A stretch of DNA of 64,000 bases, from assembly GCF_900167465.1 (NCBI RefSeq), contig NZ_FUWR01000001.1:427269-491268 (forward strand), read 5' to 3'. The notes beneath the pieces are model-generated. The model ran no database searches. It was not told where the DNA came from and saw only the letters and a list, made by a program, of their open reading frames with translations. The stretch is from Trichlorobacter thiogenes (GTDB taxonomy: Bacteria; Desulfobacterota; Desulfuromonadia; Geobacterales; Pseudopelobacteraceae). The first letter of the stretch is position 1. The number at the start of each line of letters is the position of its first letter. The position numbers and the translations under genes are program-made. Below, piece after piece: positions 1-8,228 of the stretch.

Positions 1-1008
1 GTGGGAATGAAGATCGGGGTGATCGGAGCAGGTAGCTGGGGTACTGCCCTGGCCAATGTGGTTGCTGCAAACGGCCATGAGACAACACTGTGGGCCTATG
101 AGCCGGAACTGGTTGCCGGAATGTCTGCAACCAGAATCAATCATCTCTTTTTACCCGGTATTGAGCTGCACCGCGGCTTACAGTACACCGGCAGCCTTTC
201 AGAGGCGGTACAGGGTGCAGAGCTGGTGCTGCTGGTAACCCCTACCCAGGTCATGCGCGGTGTGCTTGCCAGTCTGCAGACCGAGATTGATTCATCAGCG
301 GTGCTGGCAAGTGCTTCAAAAGGGATTGAGCTGGGCACCCTCTGTACGGTATCCCAGATCTGCAGTCAGGTGCTTGGTGAGGCAGCAGAGCAACGTTTTG
401 TTGCCCTGTCCGGCCCCACCTTTGCCAAAGAGGTGGCGCTGGGGTTGCCTTCCCTGATTGTTGCCGGATCAACCAATCAAGTCGCTGCTCATACGGTTCA
501 GGCTGCCTTCAGTAATCCGGTCTTTCGGGTCTATACCAGTGATGATGCCATCGGAGTTGAGCTAGGGGGTGCAGTTAAGAACGTGATCGCCATTGCAGCC
601 GGTATCAGTGATGGCCTGGGATTTGGTCATAACACCCGGGCAGCCCTGATTACCCGTGGTCTGGCAGAGATGAAACGTCTGGGGCGGGCCATGGGGGCGC
701 AGGATGCAACCTTTGCCGGTCTGGCTGGCATGGGAGATCTGGTGCTGACCTGTACCGGTGATCTCTCCCGAAACCGTACCGTAGGGGTCAAGCTGGGGCA
801 GGGACAGACGCTGGAGGCGATCATGGCAGAAATGCGGATGGTGGCTGAAGGGGTTAAGTCTGCTGAATCAGTTAATGCCCTGGCCCAGCGTCTTGAGGTA
901 GAGATGCCGATTACCCAGAAGGTCTATGAAATCCTTTATGGTAATAAACCGGCCCGGCAGGCTGTGCTGGAGCTGATGTCACGTGATCTGAAACCTGAAC
1001 AGGCCTGA
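1..1008 (+). CDS. gpsA: NAD(P)H-dependent glycerol-3-phosphate dehydrogenase
   Basis: Cytoplasmic enzyme that reduces dihydroxyacetone phosphate to sn-glycerol-3-phosphate for phospholipid synthesis. The N-terminus has the Rossmann dinucleotide motif GAGSWGTALA within the first 20 residues. The family motif SGPTFAKEV lies near residue 137, and GGAVKNVIAIAAG, carrying the catalytic lysine, near residue 188. The C-terminal helical domain contains AGMGDLVLTCT. The length of about 335 residues is normal. The frame is open from the first base with GTG at 1. An in-frame ATG at 7 gives the usual family start MKIGVIGAGSWG and is my preferred start, but its ribosome binding site would lie outside the window. 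Confidence 0.95.
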   Translation: MGMKIGVIGAGSWGTALANVVAANGHETTLWAYEPELVAGMSATRINHLFLPGIELHRGLQYTGSLSEAVQGAELVLLVTPTQVMRGVLASLQTEIDSSAVLASASKGIELGTLCTVSQICSQVLGEAAEQRFVALSGPTFAKEVALGLPSLIVAGSTNQVAAHTVQAAFSNPVFRVYTSDDAIGVELGGAVKNVIAIAAGISDGLGFGHNTRAALITRGLAEMKRLGRAMGAQDATFAGLAGMGDLVLTCTGDLSRNRTVGVKLGQGQTLEAIMAEMRMVAEGVKSAESVNALAQRLEVEMPITQKVYEILYGNKPARQAVLELMSRDLKPEQA

Positions 1009-1136
1009 GTAGCCCGTACTTTGGCCTGTTGTTTGCCTGATTCAGTCAGCAGCCCTGCATCCTGCAGCAGGTCTACAACTGTCCATATCCCACCAGCAAC
1101 TACAATCACCCCACCCATAAAAACCATCGGTTCCAT
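936..1136 (-). CDS. small hydrophobic protein, convergent with gpsA
   Basis: A 66-codon frame whose first 20 residues form one hydrophobic segment (MVFMGGVIVVAGGIWTVV). The ATG is preceded by a strong Shine-Dalgarno sequence, AAAAGGAGG, with about six bases between it and the start. That is the main reason to take the frame seriously. Its last 73 bases run antisense through the 3' end of gpsA, so the C-terminal part may be poorly conserved. I do not recognise a family. It could be a single-pass membrane peptide or a chance frame behind a good ribosome binding site. Confidence 0.4.
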   Translation of the reverse strand: MEPMVFMGGVIVVAGGIWTVVDLLQDAGLLTESGKQQAKVRATQACSGFRSRDISSSTACRAGLLP

Positions 1137-1227
1137 AGTACGCCTCCTTTTGCTTTAGGAGACGATACCATAGGGCTATGACACAATATGTCCTTTTGGG
1201 AATCTACTGATCAGCTTTGCTGCAAAA

Positions 1228-2043
1228 TCAGGGCTCGCCCTGCTCTGCATCGCCTGAAAGCAGCACAATATCTACCCGCCGATTCTTGGCGCGACCTTCA
1301 GCGGTGGTGTTTTCTGTTGTGGGACGGAACTCACCGTACCCGGTGGCAGACAGCTTGCCTGGTTCAACGTCGTAATTTTTCTGCAGGTAGCGTAGCACAT
1401 TGGTGGCGCGGGAGACCGAAAGCTCCCAGTTGGAAGGGAATACAGGGGTACTGATCGGTATATTGTCGGTATGGCCTTCAACCCGTAATGGGTTGGAATA
1501 TTCGGTCATCGCCTCAAGGATCGTGTTTAACAACTGATAGCCGGCCGGCTTGATGACTGCAGAGCCTGAATCAAAAAAACCAGCCTCTTTCAGACTGACT
1601 ACCAGACCGCGCCGGGTAATTCCGATGGTAACCTTGTTTTGGGCGCCATGTTTAATCAGGTAGGCCTCAATGGCTGACTGGATCTCTTTAAACTCTTTTT
1701 CTTCTGCCTTGCCTTTACCGCGCCCTTTATCCATACCGCCCTGTCTGGGGCCAGCGGGAGGCATCTTGTTAATCATCGGGATTACGGCCATTTCAGGCTT
1801 TATGGCAGGTATCGGCTTGATATCCTGAGACTGCAGCACCCCTTTTTGACCAGCAGCAGCCTGGGTGGAATAGCCGAAGGACTCCCGCATGGAAGCTGCC
1901 ACCTCCTCAACCTTTTTCTTATCGGTCTGGGACATGGCATACATGGTGACGAACACGGCAAACAGCAGGGTGATGAAGTCTGCGTAGGAAACCAGCCAGC
2001 GTTCGTGGTTCGCATGCTTTTCAGGTTCTTTTTTCAGCGCCAC
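1228..2043 (-). CDS. motB: flagellar motor stator protein MotB
   Basis: The peptidoglycan-anchored half of the flagellar stator, which couples ion flow to rotation with MotA. The single membrane segment at residues 17-38 carries the proton-accepting aspartate of the SYADFITLLFA motif (Asp22). A basic linker follows, then a C-terminal OmpA-like peptidoglycan-binding domain (VEGHTDNIPIS, then SNWELSVSRA, SATGYGEFRP and NRRVDIVLL). The 271 residues are typical. The start is GTG at 2043 with a TAGGAG ribosome binding site. It lies 11 bases after motA and is surely co-transcribed with it. Confidence 0.95.
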   Translation of the reverse strand: MALKKEPEKHANHERWLVSYADFITLLFAVFVTMYAMSQTDKKKVEEVAASMRESFGYSTQAAAGQKGVLQSQDIKPIPAIKPEMAVIPMINKMPPAGPRQGGMDKGRGKGKAEEKEFKEIQSAIEAYLIKHGAQNKVTIGITRRGLVVSLKEAGFFDSGSAVIKPAGYQLLNTILEAMTEYSNPLRVEGHTDNIPISTPVFPSNWELSVSRATNVLRYLQKNYDVEPGKLSATGYGEFRPTTENTTAEGRAKNRRVDIVLLSGDAEQGEP

Positions 2044-2054
2044 TCAGCAGGCTC

Positions 2055-2804
2055 CTAGTGTTCTTCACCGGCAAAGGCCTTCAGCTTTTGCTCGATAAAG
2101 TGGGGGTTTTCACCGTTTTGGATTGCGATCAGACCCTCAACGATCATAACCCGCCGCAGCACTTCTTCCTTCATCCGGATCTTGATTTTAGAGCCGATCG
2201 GCAGACAGATAATGTTGGCGGTCATCAGGCCGTAGATGGTGGCAACGAAGGCGGCCGCAATACCGGCTCCCAGTTTTGAGGTATCAGACAAGTTACCCAT
2301 AACGTGGATCAGACCGAGCACGGCACCGATAATACCGATGGTGGGGGAGTAACCGCCAGCTGCCTCAAAAAACTCAACCGAGTGTTTTTTATGATCCTCG
2401 TAGGCCATGATTTCGGCCTCAAGGGTTTCACGGAGTTTCTGGGGATCAATACCGTCAACCACCAGTGAGATCCCCTTTTTGATAAAAGGATCTTTGGCGT
2501 TCTGAGCTTCCTGCTCCAGGGATATCAGGCCGTTACGGCGGGCCTTGGTGGCATAGCCGATGATATCTTTGACCACCGCTTCCGGGTCAACCTTTGGGGG
2601 TAGGAAGGCGGTCTTGATGTCCTTGAATCCGTTGATACAGGCTTTAAGCGGAAAAGAGATAAAAACGGCACCAAAGGTACCGCCAAGCACGATCATGGCT
2701 GAGGTGGGAGAGATCAGGGCGCCAATATGCACCCCTTCCAGCACGGCACCACCAAATACAGCACCAAAGCCGAGAATAATACCAATAATTGTTGCTAAAT
2801 CCAT
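2055..2804 (-). CDS. motA: flagellar motor stator protein MotA
   Basis: Four-helix inner-membrane stator subunit that forms the ion channel with MotB and pushes on the rotor protein FliG. Membrane segments are visible at about residues 1-20, 30-50, 150-170 and 180-200. The conserved MotA/TolQ/ExbB segment is GGYSPTIGIIGAVLGLIHVMGNL followed by GAGIAAAFVATIYG. Charged residues needed for rotor contact lie in the cytoplasmic loop. The 249 residues fit the short MotA class (MotP/PomA-like length). The start lies three bases after the flbD stop, which indicates one operon, flbD-motA-motB. Confidence 0.95.
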   Translation of the reverse strand: MDLATIIGIILGFGAVFGGAVLEGVHIGALISPTSAMIVLGGTFGAVFISFPLKACINGFKDIKTAFLPPKVDPEAVVKDIIGYATKARRNGLISLEQEAQNAKDPFIKKGISLVVDGIDPQKLRETLEAEIMAYEDHKKHSVEFFEAAGGYSPTIGIIGAVLGLIHVMGNLSDTSKLGAGIAAAFVATIYGLMTANIICLPIGSKIKIRMKEEVLRRVMIVEGLIAIQNGENPHFIEQKLKAFAGEEH

Positions 2805-2807
2805 AGA

Positions 2808-3125
2808 TCAGGTGTCCTGGCGGTGGAGTGGTTGTAGTGCTGCTTTGGTGTTGGCGTTAAGAAAATGCTCACTCTCGCTACGATGATACTGAGCGTTGCG
2901 CTGCCGCCGCAAGTAGGCACGACCGTTGGGAACTGCAACGGAACGTCGCAGAATCTTGGTTCTAAAGGCGATGATCCGGTTCAAAATAACCTGACAATGT
3001 TCCCTCACCAGAAAATGATGGCCGTTAAACAGGGTAATAACGGTGTCAGGGGTCTCTTCTACACTGACGATATGGTCAGGGTTTAAAAACATTACTTGTC
3101 GGTCAAGGCGGGTGACCAAGATCAT
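2808..3125 (-). CDS. flbD: FlbD-family flagellar protein
   Basis: Small protein of the FlbD family that commonly precedes motAB. The core at residues 1-60 from the chosen start (MILVTRLDRQVMFLNPDHI, then VEETPDTVITLFNGHHFLV) matches the family. I chose the ATG at 3125 rather than the upstream in-frame TTG at 3167 because AAAGGA sits six bases before it and homologues begin MI.VTRL. At about 105 residues it is longer than the usual 60-80. The extra arginine-rich tail may be lineage-specific. The molecular role is not known in detail; the operon position suggests stator or flagellar function. Confidence 0.8.
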   Translation of the reverse strand: MILVTRLDRQVMFLNPDHIVSVEETPDTVITLFNGHHFLVREHCQVILNRIIAFRTKILRRSVAVPNGRAYLRRQRNAQYHRSESEHFLNANTKAALQPLHRQDT

Positions 3126-3219
3126 ATCGATCCTTTGAGTTAATTTTTCGCTAACAATATCAAACAACTGGATCTGGTCAAGCTTTTTCGGCGGATCAAG
3201 CGGCAGGCGTCATAGACAA

Positions 3220-4314
3220 TCAGGTCAGCATGGCGTCTATCGCATCAAAACTTATATACTTTTCGGCAATTGAGTTAATAAGTTCAATCTTTTCCGTATC
3301 GTCAGGCCCTATTTTTGAAACATGCTCTCGCAGGCGGTAATAGACCTGTGAGGTGGTATCTTCGATTCTGATGTACGGTATGTTGCTATCCTCCAGGATT
3401 CGTTGCGTAATGTCGGAGATTGGTGCATGGCCGGCTACAATCAGCCCTGCCAGGCGTTGGCGGAATTCCGGGATATGGTGTAGGGATGAGGCGGTTACGA
3501 TCAGTTCATCACGGGAACTGGTCACAATCAGCAGGGTTGATTCCTCCAGGCTGTCAATCACCCGCTGGGATGAGGCTGCCCCCAGCTGGATCGTGTGACA
3601 GATCCGGCTGCGATCAGTCGGGTCGCCATGCAGTGGTAGCTCAAGCAGTTCACCAACATGCTGCAGGGTCGGGTCAGCCAGAATGGGAGAATAGTCAAAG
3701 GCGCTGCTGACCAGCAGATCCTGGCTTTGAAACGCCTTGGTCAGATAGGCCATTGATCGCTCCCGTTTTTCCGGCACCAGTTTGTTGGCCATGATGACCC
3801 GTACCTTGGCCTGTTCCCGGGCATACAGGGCCAGGTTCAGTTCCACTGCGTCGATCACATTGCCGATCCCGCCGCCGGTTACCATCAGCACCGGAGCGCC
3901 CAGCATGGCAGCCACCTGGGCGTTGTTCACCCCCACCACTGAACCGACACCGCCGTGCCCGGCTCCTTCAATGATCAGAAAATCAAGATGTTGTTCCAGT
4001 TCTGCACAGGCCTTGAGAATCGCCTGACGCGGTGCCTGTGGATCAACCTTGCCATCCAGAAACTGGCGGGTTGAGCCAGGGGTCAGGGTCATGGGGGACA
4101 TCAGATGGGCAAACTCATCCATGCCAAAGACACTGGAAAACATGGCGGCATCCTTGTCCATGGTCAGGCCGCGGTACTGGATACATTTGGGGCCGATCGG
4201 TTTCATAAAACCGACACGACGGTATTTTTGACGGGCCAGATGCATCAAAGAGAGCGAGATGGTGGTCTTACCGCAATGCTGGCCGGTTGCACCGATAAAG
4301 ATTTTTTTACACAT
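3220..4314 (-). CDS. BioD-like ATPase with DRTGG domain (phosphotransacetylase N-terminal type)
   Basis: Soluble P-loop protein. The N-terminal AAA_26/dethiobiotin-synthetase-like domain begins with the nucleotide-binding loop GATGQHCGKTT (residues 7-17) and contains LIIEGAGHGGVGSVVG near residue 115, a typical second-substrate loop. The C-terminal third resembles the DRTGG domain found in the N-terminal half of long phosphate acetyltransferases. The acetyltransferase domain itself is absent, so this is probably a regulatory or nucleotide-sensing relative, not an active Pta. The ATG at 4314 has GGGAGG upstream and is preferred over 4353. It overlaps the end of the PilZ gene by eight bases, so the two are probably coupled. 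Confidence 0.75.
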   Translation of the reverse strand: MCKKIFIGATGQHCGKTTISLSLMHLARQKYRRVGFMKPIGPKCIQYRGLTMDKDAAMFSSVFGMDEFAHLMSPMTLTPGSTRQFLDGKVDPQAPRQAILKACAELEQHLDFLIIEGAGHGGVGSVVGVNNAQVAAMLGAPVLMVTGGGIGNVIDAVELNLALYAREQAKVRVIMANKLVPEKRERSMAYLTKAFQSQDLLVSSAFDYSPILADPTLQHVGELLELPLHGDPTDRSRICHTIQLGAASSQRVIDSLEESTLLIVTSSRDELIVTASSLHHIPEFRQRLAGLIVAGHAPISDITQRILEDSNIPYIRIEDTTSQVYYRLREHVSKIGPDDTEKIELINSIAEKYISFDAIDAMLT

Positions 4315-4669
4315 GCTTGATCCCTCCCGGAGTTGGTGGGTCCTGAAGCTCACACAAATTCATATAGCGGTCACGTCCATTGTGAAAGCGGATAATGCGA
4401 ATGCCCATACCGCTCTTTTTTACCAGATGAAACAGGTTCTGAGGCACCCGCTTGGCCCACATCACCCGTGCATCAAAACTGATCGGCTGCTCATCAAGCA
4501 GCAACTCGACCCTGAGCACGGTATTGGGGTTACAGACATTAGCGGTCTTGATAAACATACCCATAGGTGAAAGATCCTCTGTAAAGGCCCTTCTGCTTCC
4601 TTCAGCATCTGTACCAAAACAAAGGGCAATCCGCTTCCGTTTCCGGGCTGTAATCCGTGTGCCTGCCAT
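4307..4669 (-). CDS. PilZ-domain protein, putative c-di-GMP receptor
   Basis: Single-domain PilZ protein of 120 residues. An N-terminal basic stretch, RKRKRIALCFG, supplies the arginines expected of the RxxxR half of the binding site. TEDLSPMGMFIKT matches the D/NxSxxG half. It therefore probably binds cyclic di-GMP and acts in the cytoplasm through a protein partner. Several cyclases and phosphodiesterases are encoded nearby. It is first in a minus-strand pair with the DRTGG ATPase. Its upstream region is shared divergently with the thiamine operon leader. Confidence 0.85.
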   Translation of the reverse strand: MAGTRITARKRKRIALCFGTDAEGSRRAFTEDLSPMGMFIKTANVCNPNTVLRVELLLDEQPISFDARVMWAKRVPQNLFHLVKKSGMGIRIIRFHNGRDRYMNLCELQDPPTPGGIKHV

Positions 4670-4772
4670 ACGTAGTTATCCTCCGATCTGCTAAGATATT
4701 CATAAGCATACCACAGTATTAAAAAACCGCATCTTTCTCCCCCAGAGTGCTGCTGCACAGGGGAGAATACCG

Positions 4773-4801
4773 TTGACAATTAATGGCTAATCCACTAGGT
4801 T
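4773..4801 (+). promoter_or_regulatory. candidate sigma-70 promoter of the thi operon
   Basis: A perfect -35 hexamer, TTGACA (4773-4778), is followed after 17 bases by TAGGTT, a weak -10 matching 3 of 6. It ends about 30 bases before the TPP aptamer, where a riboswitch transcript should begin. Confidence 0.5.
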
Positions 4802-4832
4802 TGGCCCAGTTCTTTATGATTAACCATCTGAA

Positions 4833-4915
4833 CCGCTAGGGGAGTTTCGACTGAGAGCAGCAACTGGCTGCGACCCTTGGAACCTGATCCGGGTAATTCC
4901 GGCGTAGGGAAGCGG
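4833..4915 (+). ncRNA. TPP riboswitch (THI element)
   Basis: The aptamer has the invariant CTGAGA (4851-4856). A perfect GCAGC/GCTGC hairpin forms the variable P3 extension. ACCCTTGGAACCTGATC and the GGGTAATTCCGGCGTAGGGAA block follow. P1 closes CCGCT (4833-4837) with AGCGG (4911-4915). Known TPP riboswitches of this class turn off thiamine synthesis when thiamine pyrophosphate is plentiful. The intrinsic terminator 33 bases downstream implies transcriptional control of thiSEGH. Confidence 0.95.
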
Positions 4916-4947
4916 ACGATTTTGAGAAGTGTATCAAATTCCGAATC

Positions 4948-4980
4948 GCCGCCCCTGTAGCTACAGAGGCGGCTTTTTTT
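4948..4980 (+). terminator. riboswitch expression-platform terminator
   Basis: A near-perfect 26-base palindrome with arms GCCGCC and GGCGGC and an inner CTGTAG/CTACAG-type stem is followed by seven T. It sits between the TPP aptamer and thiS, so premature termination when ligand is bound is the expected mechanism. Confidence 0.9.
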
Positions 4981-4999
4981 ATTGCAGGAGGAAACGGTT

Positions 5000-5200
5000 A
5001 TGCAGGTGAGTATCAATGGAGAAATACGGCAGCTTGTCGATGGCTGCACCGTCAGGCAGATGCTGGAAGAGTTGCAGATTAAGGCTACACGGGTGGCGGT
5101 AGAGCTGAACCTGGAGATCGTTCCCAAGGCAGATTTCGCCGAGCGGACCCTACAGGATGGGGACAAAATCGAGATAGTCCACTTTGTAGGGGGAGGATAG
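5000..5200 (+). CDS. thiS: sulfur carrier protein ThiS
   Basis: Ubiquitin-fold sulfur carrier of 66 residues. Its C-terminal Gly-Gly tail (HFVGGG) is adenylated and converted to a thiocarboxylate, which delivers sulfur to ThiG for thiazole formation. The ATG at 5000 is chosen because AGGAGG lies eight bases upstream; an in-frame TTG at 4982 overlaps that site and is unlikely. First gene after the TPP riboswitch. The adenylating partner ThiF is not encoded in this operon, so a ThiF or MoeB-like protein elsewhere must charge it. Confidence 0.93.
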   Translation: MQVSINGEIRQLVDGCTVRQMLEELQIKATRVAVELNLEIVPKADFAERTLQDGDKIEIVHFVGGG

Positions 5201-5211
5201 CGAGGCCCATC

Positions 5212-5829
5212 GTGATTGATTTTTCACTCTATCTGATTACTGATCGTAATCAGACCGCAGGCAGACCGCTTTTGGACGTGGTTGAGGCTGCGCTTGAAGG
5301 TGGTGTGCGGGCAGTACAGCTGCGGGAAAAGGATTTGACCCCGGCTGAGTTGTACGAACTGGCCTGGGAAATGAGGGCGCTGACCAGCCGCTATGATGCC
5401 CGTTTGCTGATCAATGAGCGGATTGATATTGCCCTGGCTGTTGAGGCTGATGGTGTCCAGCTGGGGGTCAATTCCCTGCCGGTCACGGCAGCCAGGCGGA
5501 TCGCACCTGATCTGTTGATCGGCTACTCCAGTCACGGGGTAGGTGAGGCTGTAGCAGCCCTGGCCAAGGGGGCAGATTTTGTCACCTTTGGCCCGGTCTT
5601 TCCAACACCTTCCAAGGCCACCTATGGTGAGCCGGTGGGGTTGGGAGAGCTGGGACGGGTTTGTCGGCAGGCGGTCGGTGATCTGGTTTTTGCCCTGGGT
5701 GGGATTAAACGCGAAACTATAGAACAGGTAACCGCTGCCGGCTGTTACCGGGTGGCGTTGATCTCGGATATTCTGGCTGCGCCAGATCCCGCTGCAGCTG
5801 CCGAGGCATTCCGGCGCGGACTGCAATAA
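5212..5829 (+). CDS. thiE: thiamine-phosphate synthase
   Basis: Couples hydroxymethylpyrimidine diphosphate to the thiazole phosphate to give thiamine phosphate. A TIM barrel of 205 residues with the family signatures LITDR (near residue 7), VQLREKD (residue 35), LLINERIDIALAVEADGVQLG (diphosphate/Mg site), FVTFGPVFPTPSK and FALGGI. The start is GTG at 5212 with GAGG six bases upstream. It follows thiS by 11 bases. The gap to thiG is unusually long and holds an inverted-repeat element. Confidence 0.95.
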   Translation: MIDFSLYLITDRNQTAGRPLLDVVEAALEGGVRAVQLREKDLTPAELYELAWEMRALTSRYDARLLINERIDIALAVEADGVQLGVNSLPVTAARRIAPDLLIGYSSHGVGEAVAALAKGADFVTFGPVFPTPSKATYGEPVGLGELGRVCRQAVGDLVFALGGIKRETIEQVTAAGCYRVALISDILAAPDPAAAAEAFRRGLQ

Positions 5830-5840
5830 GTTTAAACTCT

Positions 5841-6014
5841 GGGTAACTATTCAGTAGTAATGCAACAGTTCCAACTACCAAAGACATTTTTACAGGGATA
5901 AAAAGGATGAACAGGATAAAACCATCTAAACCAGGTTCCCTGATCTGATTTTTTGATTGTATCCGCTTGTATCCCTTGTATCCCTGTTACATTGCTTATT
6001 TGCTGAATAGTCAC
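5841..6014. repeat. imperfect inverted-repeat element between thiE and thiG
   Basis: About 170 bases whose ends are inverted copies. GTAACTATTCAG at 5843 pairs with CTGAATAGTCAC at 6003, and TGCAACAG near 5861 pairs with the CTGTTACATTGC block near 5984. Inside, ACAGGGATAAAAAGGATGAA near 5892 opposes the TGTATCCCTTGTATCCCTGT block near 5969. No coding frame is seen. The layout fits a MITE- or REP-like insertion splitting the thi operon; the RNA could fold into one long hairpin. Confidence 0.6.
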
Positions 6015-6052
6015 AACTTTGGGCTCAGAGCCCGCTACTGAAAGGTACAGAT

Positions 6053-6832
6053 ATGGATGAACTTATTATTGCTGGCCGTTCTTTCCGCTCCCGCTTAATG
6101 GTGGGTACCGGGAAATTTTCTTCCAACGCTGAAATGGCCGCCACCATCGCTGCTTCCGGTGCTGAAATCGTGACGGTTGCTCTGCGCCGTGTCAATATTG
6201 ACGACCGCCAGGATGATTTACTCAATCATATTGACCGTACAACATGCCTGCTTCTGCCTAACACCAGTGGTGCCCGTGATGCCGAAGAGGCCATCCGACT
6301 CGCCCGTCTGTCCAAAGCCGCTGGCTGTGATCCCTGGATCAAGTTGGAGGTCACGCCCGATCCTTACTATTTGTTGCCTGATCCTGTCGAAACCTTAAAA
6401 GCAGCAAAAATATTGGTCAAAGAGGGTTTCATCGTGCTGCCCTATATCAACGCTGATCCCGTACTAGCCAAGCACCTGCAAGAGGTAGGCGTTGCTACCG
6501 TCATGCCTCTGGGCGCCCCCATCGGCTCAAATAAAGGACTAAAAACACGGGACAGCATAGCCATAATTATCGAGCAAGCAATCGTGCCGGTGGTTGTTGA
6601 TGCTGGTTTGGGAGCACCATCACATGCCGCCGAAGCAATGGAACTCGGGGCCGACGCCGTAATGGTCAACACGGCCATTTCTGTTGCCGGTAATCCGGCC
6701 CTCATGGCGACTGCCTTTAGCCAGGCTGTTATTGCCGGACGGAATGGGTATCTGGCAGGGCTCGGCAAAGAACAACACAAAGCCGTCGCATCCAGCCCAC
6801 TCACCGGCTTTTTGCGCGAGGAACAATCATGA
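6053..6832 (+). CDS. thiG: thiazole synthase
   Basis: Forms the thiazole phosphate ring from deoxyxylulose phosphate, dehydroglycine and ThiS thiocarboxylate. A TIM barrel of 259 residues with LMVGTGKF near residue 15, VALRRVN (residue 42), the Schiff-base lysine segment WIKLEVTPD near residue 96, [13 protein letters not shown] (phosphate loop) and [23 protein letters not shown]. The start has GAAAGG upstream. Its stop overlaps the thiH start (ATGA), so the two are coupled, as is common for thiGH. Confidence 0.95.
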   Translation: MDELIIAGRSFRSRLMVGTGKFSSNAEMAATIAASGAEIVTVALRRVNIDDRQDDLLNHIDRTTCLLLPNTSGARDAEEAIRLARLSKAAGCDPWIKLEVTPDPYYLLPDPVETLKAAKILVKEGFIVLPYINADPVLAKHLQEVGVATVMPLGAPIGSNKGLKTRDSIAIIIEQAIVPVVVDAGLGAPSHAAEAMELGADAVMVNTAISVAGNPALMATAFSQAVIAGRNGYLAGLGKEQHKAVASSPLTGFLREEQS

Positions 6833-7953
6833 GTTTCGCAGATGAAATAGTACGTTATCCCGTAGAACAGATCCTGGAGCAGATGTCCACGACCACGGCG
6901 AGCCGCGTGGAACAAGTCCTGGCTGCCGAGCGGATAAACGAGCGTGACCTGATCACCCTGTTATCACCAGCCGCTGAACCATATATTGAAGCCATGGCGC
7001 AAAAAGCTCATCAGATAACCAGGCAGCGTTTTGGCAACACCATCCAGCTGTATACGCCGATGTATTTGTCTAACGAGTGCAACAATGGCTGTAAATACTG
7101 TGGGTTTAACGCCAAAAACAACATTCCCCGCGTCACCCTTACCCCAGCCGAGATTGAACAAGAAGCGCTGGCCATCCGTAATTACGGTTTTCGTTCAATT
7201 TTGCTCCTGACTGGTGAGCACCCCAAAAAGGCTGATAACAACTATCTGGCTGCGGCAGTAAAGCAGATAAGGCCACTCTTCAGTTCCATCAGTATTGAGG
7301 TCTACCCCATGGATACTGAAGGCTATCAGCAAATGGTTGCCGCTGGCGTTGATGGATTAACCATCTATCAGGAAACCTATGATCGTGACCTCTATAAACA
7401 GCTTCACCCCTTTGGCAAAAAAAGTGATTATACGTGGCGCATTGAGGCGCCTGACCGTGCCGGGCAAGCAGGCCTGCGGCGCATAGGTGTCGGGGCTTTA
7501 CTGGGGCTTGGCCCCTTTGCAACAGAAGCATTTTACACCGGTTTTCACGCATATTACCTGGCCCGCCACTACTGGCGCAGTCAAGTCAGCATCTCCTTTC
7601 CACGTATTCGCCCTGCCGATGGCGGTTTTGCCCCCATTAACCCGGTCAGCGACAAACAACTGGTGCAGATGGTGTGTGCCATGCGCCTGCTCATCCCTGA
7701 TGCCGGGCTATTCCTCTCCACCCGAGAAAATGCCAAGCTGCGCGACAGTTTAATGCGCCTTGGCATCACCCACATGAGTGCCGGATCGTGCACTGCCCCT
7801 GGTGGCCACGCCAACAAAGGGGAGCATACGGAGCAGTTTGTCATCGATGATGACCGCACACCAGAACAGATGAGTGCTATGATCCGTGCGCAAGGCTATG
7901 AAGCGGTTTGGAAAGACTGGGATAGCGCGTTTTTAAACGCAAGCGCCGTATAA
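6829..7953 (+). CDS. thiH: 2-iminoacetate synthase ThiH (radical SAM)
   Basis: Oxygen-sensitive radical-SAM lyase that cleaves tyrosine to dehydroglycine for ThiG, which fits an anaerobic lifestyle. The iron-sulfur motif CNNGCKYC (Cys84, Cys88, Cys91) is intact. The SAM and barrel strands continue with LLLTGEHP and [12 protein letters not shown]-terminal segment contains the family STREN and [10 protein letters not shown] motifs. The 374 residues match the usual length. It overlaps thiG by four bases. The next 275 bases contain no convincing gene. Confidence 0.95.
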   Translation: MSFADEIVRYPVEQILEQMSTTTASRVEQVLAAERINERDLITLLSPAAEPYIEAMAQKAHQITRQRFGNTIQLYTPMYLSNECNNGCKYCGFNAKNNIPRVTLTPAEIEQEALAIRNYGFRSILLLTGEHPKKADNNYLAAAVKQIRPLFSSISIEVYPMDTEGYQQMVAAGVDGLTIYQETYDRDLYKQLHPFGKKSDYTWRIEAPDRAGQAGLRRIGVGALLGLGPFATEAFYTGFHAYYLARHYWRSQVSISFPRIRPADGGFAPINPVSDKQLVQMVCAMRLLIPDAGLFLSTRENAKLRDSLMRLGITHMSAGSCTAPGGHANKGEHTEQFVIDDDRTPEQMSAMIRAQGYEAVWKDWDSAFLNASAV

Positions 7954-8228
7954 CGATGCACAAACAGAGCAGTGGACTTTTTGGAGCGATTGCCCCCCGG
8001 GTCAGTATCCAGCGCCTGTATGGCTTATCATCGCTTGAAATCAGGGTCGCTCCACAATGGGGTTTGAAGAATAATCAAATGTGGTATGCTGTACTGAACG
8101 GATTGAAGTATCGGGGCAGTTGGTAGGGAAGCAGGTGTTATTAGCGACCTCAGGCGATTGAGCGGTAGGAGGCACTATCATGCCCAACTGTTTGCCCCCC
8201 CGGACCTTGTTCAGTAGGGACGTGCCCC

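Noticed and set aside
7956-8126. 56-codon frame after thiH
   Set aside because: It has no ribosome binding site, starts two bases after the thiH stop, and resembles no family. Treated as intergenic.
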